NCBI GenBank assembly: GCA_009760855.2 | Contig: WPIO01000014.1 | Coordinates: forward strand, 6,541,001-6,605,000 | Reading direction: 5' to 3' | DNA length: 64,000 nucleotides | Source of the DNA: Cristatella mucedo | Taxonomy: Eukaryota > Bryozoa > Phylactolaemata > Cristatellidae | Part shown: piece by piece, positions 26,384-37,875 of the stretch | How positions within the stretch are numbered: position 1 is the first letter of the stretch | Layout of the letters: each line of letters begins with the position of its first letter | Position numbers and translations under genes: made by a program | The notes under the pieces: model-generated | What the model was told of the DNA's origin: nothing | What the model saw: the letters and a program-made list of their open reading frames with translations, nothing else | The model's database searches: none

Positions 26384-27789
26384 TACCCAAATCGCATCCC
26401 GTTGACCTAGGTGAGGAATGGTTCCGACTAGCGTCCCATCAAGCGGCGCATCAACTTAGGATCCTGTCAAATATTTTAACGAATCTTTTTGAAGTACTCA
26501 GTCCTCGGGCCTGCTCTCGCACCTCTTACTCATCCAATTCTCGCCGTTTATTCGTGTACTCAGTCAAATTACAATTATTATGAGACCATTATTTCAGCTT
26601 TATGCATTTAAAGCCTGTAAATATCTAAAGACTGATGTGACGACGTCACCGACTTTAATATATTTACAGCGAATATGAACAGCCACGCTTTTATTTCAGT
26701 CGACGATTATTTTTACTGCAGCCAATGATTCTTTAATACACATTTTCTTTAATGCACTTACGAATGCTTAAATTATTGGCACTAATTCGTAGATTATGGG
26801 ATCTTTTTTTACAGCATGTTCTAAACATACATAACAATTTTCATTATTAGGAGCTAGATTTTAGTATCGAATCTATCTTAAAATAATAAAACGGTCTTTT
26901 TATATCGTGCAAAGTAAAGATACTTTGCATACGATAATCGCTATTTGATGTATGAGCTCCCGAGCTTTTCGTAGCAGGTTTTGTTTCTGTTGCCATAATA
27001 AGAAAACTAGCAGAAACTAACGCGTCTATTAGGTCATGTATTCGTACAGCGCTCGACTCTTTACTTTTTTGGTCATGCTAACGATAGCTCACAACTTTTG
27101 CGTAACAATTCCACATGATTTCAGCTGGATGGCATACTTTCGGGCAAGCATGATTCAATTAATCAGCCTCTGGAGCCTAGCTCTCAAGCAATCTGTTTGA
27201 AAAGATGGCTTTGTATTTTGAGATTTGGAATAAAAAATAAAAGTGTTAGTTATAGAATGCTGTTGACAGTATCTCGTTATTAAAAATCAGATGCAACTTT
27301 GGCGATTTATATTTTTTTCAGCCAAACTGTAATTAATTGTCTTTACCCGGAGACCTACTATAGTCGGACATATTATTTGAGTAAGAGGCTCTGCAAACAT
27401 GAATATGCCGAAACTGGTGCATTTGTTCAGTAGATTATGAAAGACCTGAGCCGTGATGGTTCATGGGTCTAAGTAAATTATTTCTAAAATAAACGTGCAG
27501 CTAATATATATGATATCTCGTACTTTCAAATCAAGAATATCCTATCCTGCAACCTCATTCTTTTTCTCCTACTCTTATCCTCTACTACCACCGAAACCCA
27601 AACAGAGCTATCTTTTACCTGTTTTGTTTTTGCATCTGATGAATTCTATTGGCTAACGTATGCTCATCGATAGCCTTTAATCATTGTATGTGCTATTTAA
27701 AACTCTTCAATGCAGCACCCTTAGTCTTGATTGCGTTGTAGAGTTATTAATTGAGGCAGTGGTCTGTGAGCCTCTGCTTTATTTTGAAG
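26380..27789. other. Intron; nothing recognised
   Basis: A+T-rich. The open frame to 26583 is an extension of the TC array without domain support. Confidence 0.5.
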
Positions 27790-28120
27790 GTTCGTGTATC
27801 TTCACCTGCATACCCAGACTACTTTTTCACTTCATTACTGGTCCATCCCTACAGGGAAAGCTCTGTCGTCATACCGAAGTGGTTTGAGATTCATGGCAGC
27901 ATCACGAGCAGCAAAGCTCTGCTGGTCGAGGCAGATGCACCAATCTCAGTCACTGCATTCAGTAGCCTGGAGCAGCCAGGTCCCGACTCAATGCCGATCT
28001 TGCCGCAACAGGTTCTTCAGTCGGAGTATCTCATAATCACGTTTTGGTCCGTTGCATCCCGTTCTCAATTTGCTGTAACTGCGATGGAAGATGCTGAGCT
28101 TCAAATAGTTTTCGCAACAG
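27790..28120 (+). CDS. Receptor exon 15: IgGFc-binding region, part 2
   Basis: Phase 0 to 1; acceptor GCTTTATTTTGAAG, donor GTATGA. VRVSSPAYPDYF starts the exon. SSVVIPKWFEIHGSITSSKA, ALLVEADAPISVTAFSS, DSMPILPQQVLQSEYLII and FAVTAMEDAELQIVFATG follow in the order known for this family (strand, V-x-I-P, I-x-A-x-x-P-I-S-V, L-P-x-x-x-L-x-x-E-Y, V-x-A-x-E-D). Confidence 0.9.
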
Positions 28121-28204
28121 GTATGAAGTTCTTTGCCCTAAATGCACGGAAGTGCCACAGCTTTTAGATCCGAAAGATAACCTCCACGTGTGGTTGACCC
28201 CCTT

Positions 28205-28890
28205 TGCTAATAATAATAACAATATATTTTAACAGCGCCCTTAGAGAACTTAATTTCTTTCTAATCACTTCACATGTGCAGTAAAGGAAGCATGATCAAG
28301 CGGTTAGTGGGAACATGCAGAGTTTCAAGAAGCAAAGCATGTTTGGGGTTACATGCACAGTATGAACATTTTAATTTCTTTAACGGCAGAATCCCCAGCG
28401 ACACCACTCATAAGCACATGAAGGGCAAATCATTGGGACCAACCAAATTATTATTATGTCAAAACAGGAGCTAGCTTTTTAAATGCCATCAAATCGGTGA
28501 TGTCGTGACGTCATTCGGTAGTCAGTTAATGGCTTGGAGAGCATACGAACTAAAGACATGGCCTCCAAAGAATTTGAGGTTGGTTCGAGGCACATCTATT
28601 TGGTGTGAGTCCAAAAATTGGTTGGTACTCTGCCTAGCCTAATGGAAAAGTAGTTCTGGTAGGTAGGCTATCGCCAGAGAGTGGATGTTTCTAAAAGTGA
28701 GCGACAAAACCTTGAAGGTGACGCGCTGCTGGATTGGGAGCCAGTTCGGGTCGACAAGAAGTAGTGCGATGTGACATCTGCGACGCTCACGACAGACAAG
28801 CCTAGCTGCAGAATTTTGCACCGACAGTTAGCACCTGATTCCACAGGTTGGTAGACCAGCAAGCAATGAGTTGCAGAGGTCGAGACAAAA
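28205..28890 (-). mobile_element. LINE fragment, internally deleted
   Basis: The 3' hairpin tail is at 28205-28290, a 3' UTR follows, and RT C-terminal sequence ([14 protein letters not shown] on the minus strand, 28639-28860) ends the copy. It is more diverged than the 11.5-kb copy and lacks the segment coding the conserved [15 protein letters not shown] end in good order. Confidence 0.8.
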
Positions 28891-28917
28891 GATCAAGCAA
28901 AACAATCATAGAGACTT

Positions 28918-31430
28918 AATATTAATAATAATGCATTTGATAAAGCGCCCTCGGAGAACTTAATCTCTCTCTAGGCGCTTTACATTTGCTGCAAAGGGAA
29001 ATGCAATTGAATGGTGAGTAAAATCGTGCTTGATACACAAACAAAATGAATTACATGGTTAGGGGTGACATGCACAGAGTCTGCATGCAAATGTGGTTAG
29101 TGGCAGCATGCACAGTGTCAGCACGCATCAGCACATCAAGGACGAATCACAGGGACCCACTAAATGCTCTCCTAAATATGTGTGTTTTTAAGTTCTTTTT
29201 AAATGTGGTCAGGTCAGGGGATGTTCTTACGCAGGTCGGGAGGGATTTCCAAGCTTTGGGAGTATACGAACTAAATGCACGGTCTCCAATAGATTTGAGG
29301 TTTGTACGAGGTGTTGGTAGACTGTTGGATTCCGAAAAGCGGGTGGTACGATGCTTGGCCTGATAGGGGAGTATATCTGAGAGATAGGCTGGAGCCAAAG
29401 AATGAAGTGACCTAAAAGTGAGCGACAAAACCTTGAAGTCACTCCGTTGCTTGACTGTGAGCCAGTGCAGATGGGCGAGAACTTTATCTAAGTCTGCATT
29501 CCTGAGAAGGTTGTTATATATTCCAAGTAACACTGGCTCTGTGAAGTGATTAGCTTTGCAATAAGACTGGAACGTGCTTGTTGTGTTTCAAATTTCAGTT
29601 TACTAATAATAATATTATAATAATACACTTGTAATGCACCCTCAAAAAACTGAATCTCTTTCTGCATGAATTCTACTGGCCTGTCAACACTCGTTCCAGC
29701 ATCTTTGATAGGAATGGTCAAAAAGAGACTGAGCTGAAGCTTTTCAAGTTCTCTTGGTCTAGTTTTGCTTAAATTAATAAGTTGCTAAACTACATATTGT
29801 TTAAATTGGCAGGAACATGATCTAAAGCTAAGGACATTAATGTTAGTTATGCATGGCTGCAGAAGATCTAGGCATTGTAAAAGTAAGAGAGTGGATATAG
29901 GGTCTAGATGACTAGTAGTCTTCTTTGATTTGGAGATCAATTTCCAGACGAGGTCACTCGTGGCCTCCTTGAACGTTAACATTGAGGAGTTGCTCAGAAT
30001 CTAGTGATTACAGTCTTTTGAAGTTGATATTGAAGGATCGGAGCTCAATAAATAGGCTGCTTGTTGCTTCCTTAGGGATGGTCTCTCTAATCTTGTCTAT
30101 CCTGCTTACACAAAAGCTAAGAAACGATCAGCTAGATCGCCACAAGATTTCTACGTAAAGACCAAACCTGGGAGCGGTTAAGGAGATGGTTGATAGTGGA
30201 CATAAACATTTTTAGTTTGTGTATATATGAATCATCAATATTTTTACAGAAGCTAGACTAAGCCTTTGGTAGGCTGAATTGGTACGATCTACTGCAGTCC
30301 TCGTGTGCCTGTCGATGGGCAGACACTCCTGACTCTTTGTATGCTTTCTCAAGCTTGTGGTTAGTAGACGTAGGTAGTTTAATGTCTGCAGTAAACCTTA
30401 GACCTTCTAGGCGAGGGCTCACAGTGCACCTACACAGAGTAGCAAACTCATCGAGCGTGCCGGCTAGTGCCGTATTGTAGCGTTGTACTGATGATGACAG
30501 GTCGGAAATGGGACTAAATATCAGGGGTGAAGAAGATTTCTTCCCGATGACTGTATCGATGTCACAGGTTTTAAAGTTTCGTGCTTTTCATATGACTTTA
30601 AATGTAGAGGAGCGCACACATTGTAGATTAAATGAGATTTGCACGTGGTCAAATTAGCTGAATATTTTAATAACAGGTTTTCATAGCATAGAGTGAAAAG
30701 AGAAAACTTTTTCGAGTGTGTGACCTGGATGTGAGCATGATCACGTACATTATCCCGAGAGAAAATGAGCAAGCCAGTGCACGAAATTCTGCGACTAAGG
30801 CGTCAGATAATTTATCAAAATGAATCCTAAAATCCCCCATAATAATTACAGAACGATTGCTTGCACACAGAATTAAAATGAGGTCAGAGAAATCTGAGAT
30901 AATGGCGAAGTTGGTAACTGGGGGCAACGTACTACTGCCACTAAATGTAGCTTGTAGTCAGGTGAACTCAAAACAAGCGATTCCGAAGAATGCTTTGAGG
31001 AGACTGCAAATGGATCGATCTAGGTGTATGAACGAAAGAGGAGTCTCTTGGGGTTGCATTAGTTATGGCTGGACGATAAGTCGATTCGAGTCAGGTCTCA
31101 GTTAAAGCAAATAGGTCAAGGCTGTTGTCAGCAATCTTTTCGTCTATTATTTGGGCTTTCATTGCACATTGAGCAAGATTTCCAAAAACAAGTATTAGGA
31201 CGGGCGCCGAGCTTATAGAAGGACTGGTGGCCAGTAAGAGCGATTCACTGCAGTGCTTGGTTAGATCGCACATTGTGGTTCGAGGCAATGCTGAAAATAG
31301 CAAACCAGCGGGGCTTCCGGCCATGCAGGTTATATCTACGTTGGTGTCATCGGGCCGGGCTTCTTTTAGTAATGACCAATTTACCTACCCCAGCAACAGC
31401 AAACGCATCTGTGGATAATTTTTTAACGAC
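28918..31430 (-). mobile_element. LINE copy with endonuclease and partial RT, decayed
   Basis: ATT-rich end and hairpin tail at 28920-28985, RT C-terminus at 29150-29480 (ending RAFSGSL), then a deletion. Further minus-strand RT N-terminal pieces lie at 29490-30000 (KATSDLVWKLISKSKK), with a diverged middle. AP-endonuclease pieces lie at 30667-30927 (SVIIMGDFRIHFDKLSDALV) and 31091-31324 (KAQIIDEKIADNSLDLFALT). Endonuclease upstream of RT is the normal LINE order. Stops and deletions make it inactive. A second LINE-tail-like piece at 29600-29680 suggests a nested insertion or rearrangement. Confidence 0.88.
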
Positions 31431-31900
31431 GATGACGCCATGATAATAGGCATGCACGATCACGCCTAACAAGCAGATTATTAACAGTGAGTGAAGCTAA
31501 ATCATCATCGGGTGGCGTGGTGTGGTAGGTTGTGGCGAATCGGGACTCGGCCGTAAGCAACGAGCGAATATAAGTCCGTCCGTAGGTACGTAATATCGTG
31601 CTCGCTATGGTCAAACAATAAACAGACATTCTTTAAACAGGTCGAATCTGTATCGGTTTCCGTATATGATGTTCGCAAGACCATATAATTTCTAGGAAAT
31701 CTTGCAATGGACATGAAATTCTAGTAGGGCTGGGTGTCAGGAGGCGAGAATCGTCTTTAGTGTCTCACGCAAAATCAAACCTGAGAGCTCATGGCCTGCA
31801 TGCGAATCAGTTTCACGCTGTAAAAAGTTGCTATCGTATGCCACCTTAATCGGATCCGTTGAAATTCTTCATAAATACTAATAGTAAACATGTTTACAGC
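31431..31900. other. Intron; nothing recognised
   Basis: Short open frames on the minus strand (31423-31714) may be the far 5' end of the LINE, but I see no motif to prove it. Confidence 0.4.
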
Positions 31901-31904
31901 TGTA

Positions 31905-31958
31905 CAGCGCTGCTGTACCGATAACTAAATCTCTTTCTAGGCACTTTACAGATGCTAT
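31905..31958 (-). mobile_element. LINE/SINE tail remnant overlapping a splice acceptor
   Basis: AACTAAATCTCTTTCTAGGC followed by ACTTTACAGATGCT matches the minus-strand LINE tail (AACTTAATCTCTTTCTAGGC, GCTTTACATTTGCT) at about 30 of 34 positions. The CTTTCTAG within it is the best acceptor for receptor exon 16. Confidence 0.65.
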
Positions 31959-32491
31959 ATAGAGAGCCTTATCAAACTATTGGTGGTAAATTTGTTGATG
32001 AAGCATTTTTATCGAAGCCGTCTTTTACCTTTCTAGATACATTGACAGTCTCCGTCGATGGCAAGTCCTATACCGGCACTATTGAAGCGGCCCTCAGCCG
32101 ATTCGAGGTCCTGCAAGTGCAACACCCAGGAGACCTGACAGGCACAACAATATCCGGGAATGCAAAGCTGGCTGTCTTTGCTGGCAGCCTATTCGCTGGC
32201 AGCCAGCTGCAGTCTCGACGACAGGGTGTGCTCGAGCAGCTATTGCCTGCGAGTGATCTGGGCACCGTCTATGTGCTGCCACCTCTGTCGGAGAATACTT
32301 CGTTGAGCTTTAGCGTTAAAGCCGTAGCCTCTGCTGCCGATACAGTGGTTCAAACTCTAGGAAACGACTTGATTCATGTACTGCCAAAAGTTGGCAGCTC
32401 TCTACTGCTCTCGCAGACTACAAGTCAGCCACTTCTAATCTGGAGCAGCAAGCCAGTCCTCGTTGCACGGATAACTCGGGGCCAAAGTATG
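31941..32491 (+). CDS. Receptor exon 16: IgGFc-binding region, part 3 (core)
   Basis: Phase 1 to 0, 551 nt, donor GTACGT. Family motifs in order: LSRFEVLQVQHPGDLTGTTI, NAKLAVFAGSLFAG, VLEQLLPASDLGTVYVLPPL, and a later strand pair ending PVLVARITRG. This is the L-T-G-T-x-I ... K-x-A-V-F-x-G core of IgGFc-binding domains. The acceptor at 31940 is the only nearby one giving phase 1, needed to follow exon 15, and it lies in a LINE-tail remnant. About the first 10 residues could therefore be newly exonised sequence. Confidence 0.88.
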
Positions 32492-33205
32492 GTACGTGGT
32501 CCGAGCAACGGATACTTTGCTTTTATTTTAACGATGCTCTATAGCCACCTCTCAAATTGAGCGACCGCTGACTGATTATAGCGCTCGAGGCAGCTTTTGA
32601 AATAGCTAGTATCCCGAACTTCTAGCTTGTTTTAGCAAGTATATTTTGTATGAATTGCATGGAGAAAACTTCTGTATAGCCATCGACATTTAGCAGCATT
32701 GCAGTGACACGTTTTGGAAAGTTAGCTCTGCAAGGTAGCAATCCCATTCGGTAATTAGTATAAAAAGTGGTCATAGTTCATCAGTGGCAACATGCGGAGT
32801 TGTGCAAACTGGAATGCTAAGCAACTTTGAACGATTTTAAGTGGTAATAAAGGCTGAGCCAGAATCAAAGCTTTTGTACCGCTAAAGGTACAGCCTTCGC
32901 AGATTCCAACTTATATTTATTGAAATAGGGTGTCACCTTGTAGTTGATTAATAAACTCAGACCGACAGAACCAAAGGCTAGCACCTTACCAACTCTCGCT
33001 TGCATTTTCAGCAGAATAGCAAGCGTATAGTGATACTTTAGGCTAGCTATATCCTGAAAAAATTGGCATACAATCGGTAAGAACGTGAAGTTTTGTGAGC
33101 CCAAGAAACCGACACCATATTTTATCTTAGATATGGTGCTCGTATGTAGAAATAAAATGTATCCGATTGATTTTGGTAAATTTTAGTAACTTTTATCTGC
33201 TACAG
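32492..33205. other. Intron; nothing recognised
   Basis: A+T-rich; the minus-strand frame at 32865-33104 has no support. Confidence 0.5.
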
Positions 33206-33353
33206 GATGGCAGATACTATGCTGGCAATCCTAGAATGGCGATTTTGTATCCACTAAGCATGTTCAGTACCCAATACTGCTTCATTATACCGCGGCTTGG
33301 TATACAGAACTTGACAACTCATCTTATCCTAGTGCTCAAGCAAAAGAACATCG
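33206..33353 (+). CDS. Receptor exon 17: IgGFc-binding region, part 4
   Basis: Phase 0 to 1; acceptor TTTTATCTGCTACAG, donor GTAAGT. AGNPRMAILYPLSMFSTQYC and FIIPRLGIQNLTTHL match the G-D-P-x-M-x-x-x-x-P-x-x-Q-F...Y-x-F-x-x-P segment of the family, with the usual Asp replaced by Asn. One sequon (NLT). Confidence 0.85.
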
Positions 33354-33687
33354 GTAAGTATAGGTCCAACTATATTGTGCTTCATAGACAAAGGTATTTC
33401 ATTATGCCGTAAGAACTTCGTTGTCGGTTGTCATGCATTGCTTCTAATGCTCCTTTCCCCATTGTTTATGACGTTCTTTGTGTTTTTTTTCTCACTGTCT
33501 TGCTTCCTTTTCGGCAGCGAGACTCTTTAGCTGGTAAGTTGAAATGAAATTGGCTATTTTAAATTAACTAATATTCTGCTTACTATTCCTAACAGTGGCG
33601 TTTCCACCCACAAGCAACGGAAAGCTTTTGAATTGCTTTCGGTCTCAGGTTTATCTAGCATCAGAGATAGTTTCTCTTTCATTTTAG

Positions 33688-34660
33688 TTGGCCTACTGAT
33701 TGATGGTCAATCCACAGAAAGCTACAATTCAACGTGGTTGACCGTGCCGGGCACTGTGCCATTGCTGGTTGTGGGTAAAGTTCACCTCTCACCGGGTGTG
33801 CATGCTGTCTGGCATATTGACGGCTCGGTTCGCATGGGAGCTCTTATCCACGATGAGACATTTCATGGCTTGCACATTCGTTGGGCTAGCAGCTGCAATC
33901 GCCTACATTCGCCCGCAGAGACTTTCAATAATGCTAGGGTTAATTCACTCACAGATCGGATAAATTCAGCAGCAACCGTTACTAGTACTCTGAATAGAGT
34001 ATACAGATCAACCGCTGCTGTATCTTCTAAAAGGTTGCATCACATAATCCGATCGCCCTCGACTGATGCTGCACTGTCAACATTAACGGCCGGGCAAAGA
34101 CAGCGAGCCTCTTATTGGCATACAAGTTTTATTCCAACATTGGGAGCAGACACGTCGAGCTCGCACGGACCTGCTTTGGCATCGTCCTCTTTGCAGTCAT
34201 CATTGCCGCTTATGTGGATCTCGCTTGTTAACTTGGATCTCTTGACCATGGCAACTGGCTACCAGGAAATGCAGAAATCTGCTGCAACGATTATATCTCA
34301 CCGGCTGCAGACAAAGACAAGAGCAATGACTACTGTGGCGAGCACGATGCTTGCAACTGATAAGCATGGCCGCAGTGTAGATAATCGTCCCGGGTCCACC
34401 ATCGACAGCGTGTTAACGCTCTCAGCACCGTATGTTTTTACATTTGCCCACACTCACGATGGACTTCGGGGATCAGCGTTAGACCCCACAGCCACGACCA
34501 AATGCCAATCTACTGGCCGTCTATTGGGAAAATGGGGCTCCTTTGGAAATGGCAACTCTATAGGGCATCTGGCATCTACCGAAATGCACCATTCCACTTC
34601 TGCATGGCAAGCAGTTCACCCGAGTTCGTTGGGTATTGACGTTGCTACCACTATCCAGCC
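33688..34660 (+). CDS. Receptor exon 18: end of IgGFc-binding region and Ser/Thr-rich stretch
   Basis: Phase 1 to 2, 973 nt; acceptor TTTCTCTTTCATTTTAG, donor GTATGT. The first ~70 residues (LLIDGQSTESYNSTWLTVPG ... LSPGVHAVWHIDG) close the IgGFc-binding region. The remaining ~250 residues are rich in Ser, Thr and Ala without cysteines that form a domain, and look like a mucin-type stalk. An alternative donor (GTAAGA) 4 bases downstream is locally stronger, but would give phase 0 and not join exon 19. Confidence 0.8.
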
Positions 34661-35160
34661 GTATGTAAGACATCTCATGTAAGCTGCAATCGCCCTCATA
34701 AGTACTGAGCTATGTTAACATGTTGAAGGGCTAACCTCTGAACCCCTTTAAAAGATATGTTTTTAGAGCTATCAAGCTGCGGATCCTAGCTTTATAACCA
34801 GAATAAGCTTATGGTTGCAGCCTGTACGGTACACTCACTGCCTTTGACTGTTCATTACACTGTCACACCAGGCAAGCAGACGACCTTGTGCAATACAGAA
34901 TTACCTACCATAGGGCTTAAACCCATAACACGGATCCCAAAATCATACTTTCCTGTCCAATCTGCTTGATAGGTATACTTGGCCTTATATGACGGACTTG
35001 CTGAGTCCTACTAGTTAAGAACATGCTGGCAGCAAAGAGATACGACTAGTGCTGTTTCCGTCAGAAAGTTTGTAAGAAATCTGGTTAATTGTAATGATGA
35101 ATTAATGCAGTCGCACAAGCGGCTCTCTTATTTGCACAAATGCCTATGTCTTACTGTAAC
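34661..35160. other. Intron; nothing recognised
   Basis: No exon or repeat seen before the microsatellite block at 35.18 kb. Confidence 0.5.
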
Positions 35161-35177
35161 TGAGCAAGCACAAATAC

Positions 35178-35271
35178 AGATACACACACACACACACACA
35201 CACATACACACAAGTACACACACACAAACACACACACACACAAACACACTCACACACACACATACACACAC

Positions 35272-35303
<32 letters not shown>

Positions 35304-35324
35304 ACTTGTGTGTGTATTTGTGCT

Positions 35325-35370
<46 letters not shown>
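35178..35370. repeat. Inverted (CA)n-(TA)n-(TG)n microsatellite with hairpin potential
   Basis: CA-rich sequence (35180-35275) passes through TATATATATATG into TG-rich sequence (35284-35325), then a TA run (35330-35370). The left copy CAAGTACACACACACA and the right copy TGTGTGTGTACTTG are inverted repeats, so the block can fold on itself. Confidence 0.85.
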
Positions 35371-35375
<5 letters not shown>

Positions 35376-35804
35376 TATAAATGTATAATTATGCACATAT
35401 ACATACCCTTTACATAAGTAAAGCAAGCAAACAACTTGTATTTATAATGGGCAGCTAAAGAAATTCTTAAACTTTAAAGATTTGTCTTTTAGTTTTTCTG
35501 TTATCTTTCTATAATCACATACTTGGAATCATCTCAAAAGCCAAAAAGAAGATTTGCTGTGTAGTTTTGATCAAATAATGATACAAATGCATGTACCAGC
35601 TGAGGGTAGGAAGTCTTTTCAAGTAAACCGCTGATAGTATTGGTGCCCTCACAGCTCTCTGAATACTGGTTGAACGAGTGCCTCCAAGCTTGTCCTAAAG
35701 CTATTGGGTACGCTGGTACTAGTAGATCACGGTAGATATAAAGGCCTCCTATACCTTAGAAGCAAGGTTGTTTGTTTTCTGGTTCTTCATTGTACTCGAC
35801 TAAT

Positions 35805-35905
35805 ACCCAGGCCATGGCCTAGTGGCAAGCTGTTCGCATTTCAGAGTCCAGGACACGGGTTCAAGTCCTGTAGTCAGCAGCCATTCTTCTTTATTGCCCA
35901 TTTGC
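35805..35905 (+). mobile_element. tRNA-derived SINE
   Basis: A-box-like TGGCCTAGTGGCAAGC and B-box-like GGGTTCAAGTCC are at the right spacing, followed by the family tail (ATTGCCCATTTGCAAGCAGG). It lacks a complete tRNA fold and has the same tail as other copies, so it is a SINE, not a tRNA gene. Confidence 0.75.
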
Positions 35906-36489
35906 AAGCAGGAATGCTGCTAAACAAATGAGGTTGTTGACTCAGTTAACCATTATGTTACCCGATCTGCATAGGTGAAGAACTATCAATTGACTAAACT
36001 AGTATCGAAAGAGCTTGTTTTTTCTTCTGTATATTACGATGCATGTAGCTCTAAATTCTAATAACTCAGAAACGGCGGTATCCGGCAGCCATTATAGAAA
36101 TCCAAATAACACTGACCTGCATTTTCCATGACAGAGTAGGGACATTTCATTCTAGTATCATTTAATGAGCAAAAAGCAAACTAACTTGTTATTTTTAAGT
36201 TTAACTAGTTTGAGATGAAACTAACGACGTTGTGCTCGCATGACTGGCTAATGTCAGAGAAATGCAGTATAGCACTGACCACTCTTAAATGTTCAACCTG
36301 TACAAATGGCAGCTGCTAGCTTAGCCAGTTTTGACGAAGTAATAGAACATTGGTTTGCCAACTTCTTTAGACAATTTTTTTTCATTTTCATATAATTTAG
36401 CTACGCGTTCTATAATAATTAACGCTGTACAGCTGCCACCGTTTACGATTGCCGCTTGCTAAGCTTAATCTAAAGTCTGAATTTTTCAG
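35906..36489. other. Intron; nothing recognised
   Basis: A+T-rich stretch upstream of receptor exon 19. Confidence 0.5.
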
Positions 36490-36653
36490 AAACATTCAAA
36501 CATTCGAAAGTCGGCCCATTCCAGAATCTACGACCTATAGTTTGAAGCTACCATCTCAAATTACCAAATCTATGGAATCAACTTCAGCAGTATGGCACTA
36601 TCATCCGACATTAAATATGGCCGCAGTAGATATTTCGAGTTGGCTTAAAATAG
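36490..36653 (+). CDS. Receptor exon 19: linker before SEA-like module 5
   Basis: Phase 2 to 1; acceptor GAATTTTTCAG, donor GTACTT. It continues the Ser/Thr stalk (NIQTFESRPIPESTTYSLKL) and ends DISSWLKIG, resembling the W-x-R-T-G ends of exons 5 and 11. The phase-2 start fits only the exon 18 donor at 34660, which supports both choices. Confidence 0.7.
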
Positions 36654-37865
36654 GTACTTCCTTGCTAAGTTGCAAAAAAAGGACAAATACATTTGCCAGA
36701 TATTACATGCTAAAGTAGGCTGTGCATTTGTCGCACGTGAAGGTTACGGTGAATGTTTTGAGACGTCTCCAGTCTACCAGGCTAGCATCTCCAGTCTCTT
36801 GGAAACCGAATGCGTTCCTAAAGCCGCTTAATCTGTGAGTGCATTGTCCGAAGCATTCCACCATCACACCCGCAGAGTCTTTGTGGAGTTACAGACGGAA
36901 TATGTACGTTTTCATTTGAATAGTTCGTAACACTGTGTATGTACAGATGGAATTCCAAAATAATTGCTAGTGGCATGTAGATGTAATACTTTTCGTTTGT
37001 CTGTAAATCTTTTCTAGCGTGAACTCTTACCAAGGTGATCTCTCATAAAGCCAAATAATGGCTGAAACCGCTACATCTACTCCAGCTGCGACTGTGCAAG
37101 AATGGAATCCCGTGGTCTGAAATAGCAGGGAAACGCATCCCTGGCTTGATATGAGGCGTTAAGTGCAGTGCGAAGACAGTAGTCTCTATATCTCAATCGC
37201 TATATCTCTGACCCCCTGACAGAAAGAGCCTGTGCAATTTTTATCTGCACTCACGCCTACGTGGAAAGACCTTGGTTCATTCTGTATTCCGATTCGTTTT
37301 ACTTGGACTAGCTCCGGTAGCACCAGGACTCGTCTGGAGATCTTCAAAATTGATTAGAGTCTGACCAGGAGCCTGTCTTTGGCTGATTGGCTCCAAGTTT
37401 TGTTAGCTTGCACTCCTATGGCTAGTGCACCATTTGTCTATGGGTCTTAACTGCTTGCATCCCGATAGGGAATTAGATGATCAGGTCTCTTGTTGGGTAT
37501 CTCTTTGCCACGGATCATCGCTTCTCGAGACCCGGTCATTTGGACTGATCCTGTTTATTTTTCCTTTGGCCTTTGAATCTGTATTGAAAATCTCGGAGTA
37601 GCAGCGTCACTCAAACCTGCTTTGGTTTCAGAATGAAGGACAGTGCTATTTCAAATAATTATCTAGCATCGCGAAATTCAACAGCCTACAACGTCATTCC
37701 ACTGAGACTTCTCGCCTCAGTATGACAAACAACATTTTAGTTGGCATCGATGATAGTAACGCCACAGTTCTGATACAGCTAGATCTTATTGGCATTTGAA
37801 ACTTTTGGTAATAATATCAAACTGAAGCTATTGATAGCAAAATGGGCTTGCCTGATGAGGCTCTG
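36654..37865. other. Intron; nothing recognised
   Basis: No exon, SINE or LINE hallmark seen. The open frames are short. Confidence 0.45.
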
Positions 37866-37875
37866 GTATGGTACA

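Noticed and set aside
35805-35905. Possible tRNA gene
   Set aside because: A- and B-box-like sequences are present but the fold is incomplete, and the same tail occurs in many dispersed copies; it is a SINE. The same applies to 44.3, 47.4, 54.8, 60.3 and 61.6 kb.
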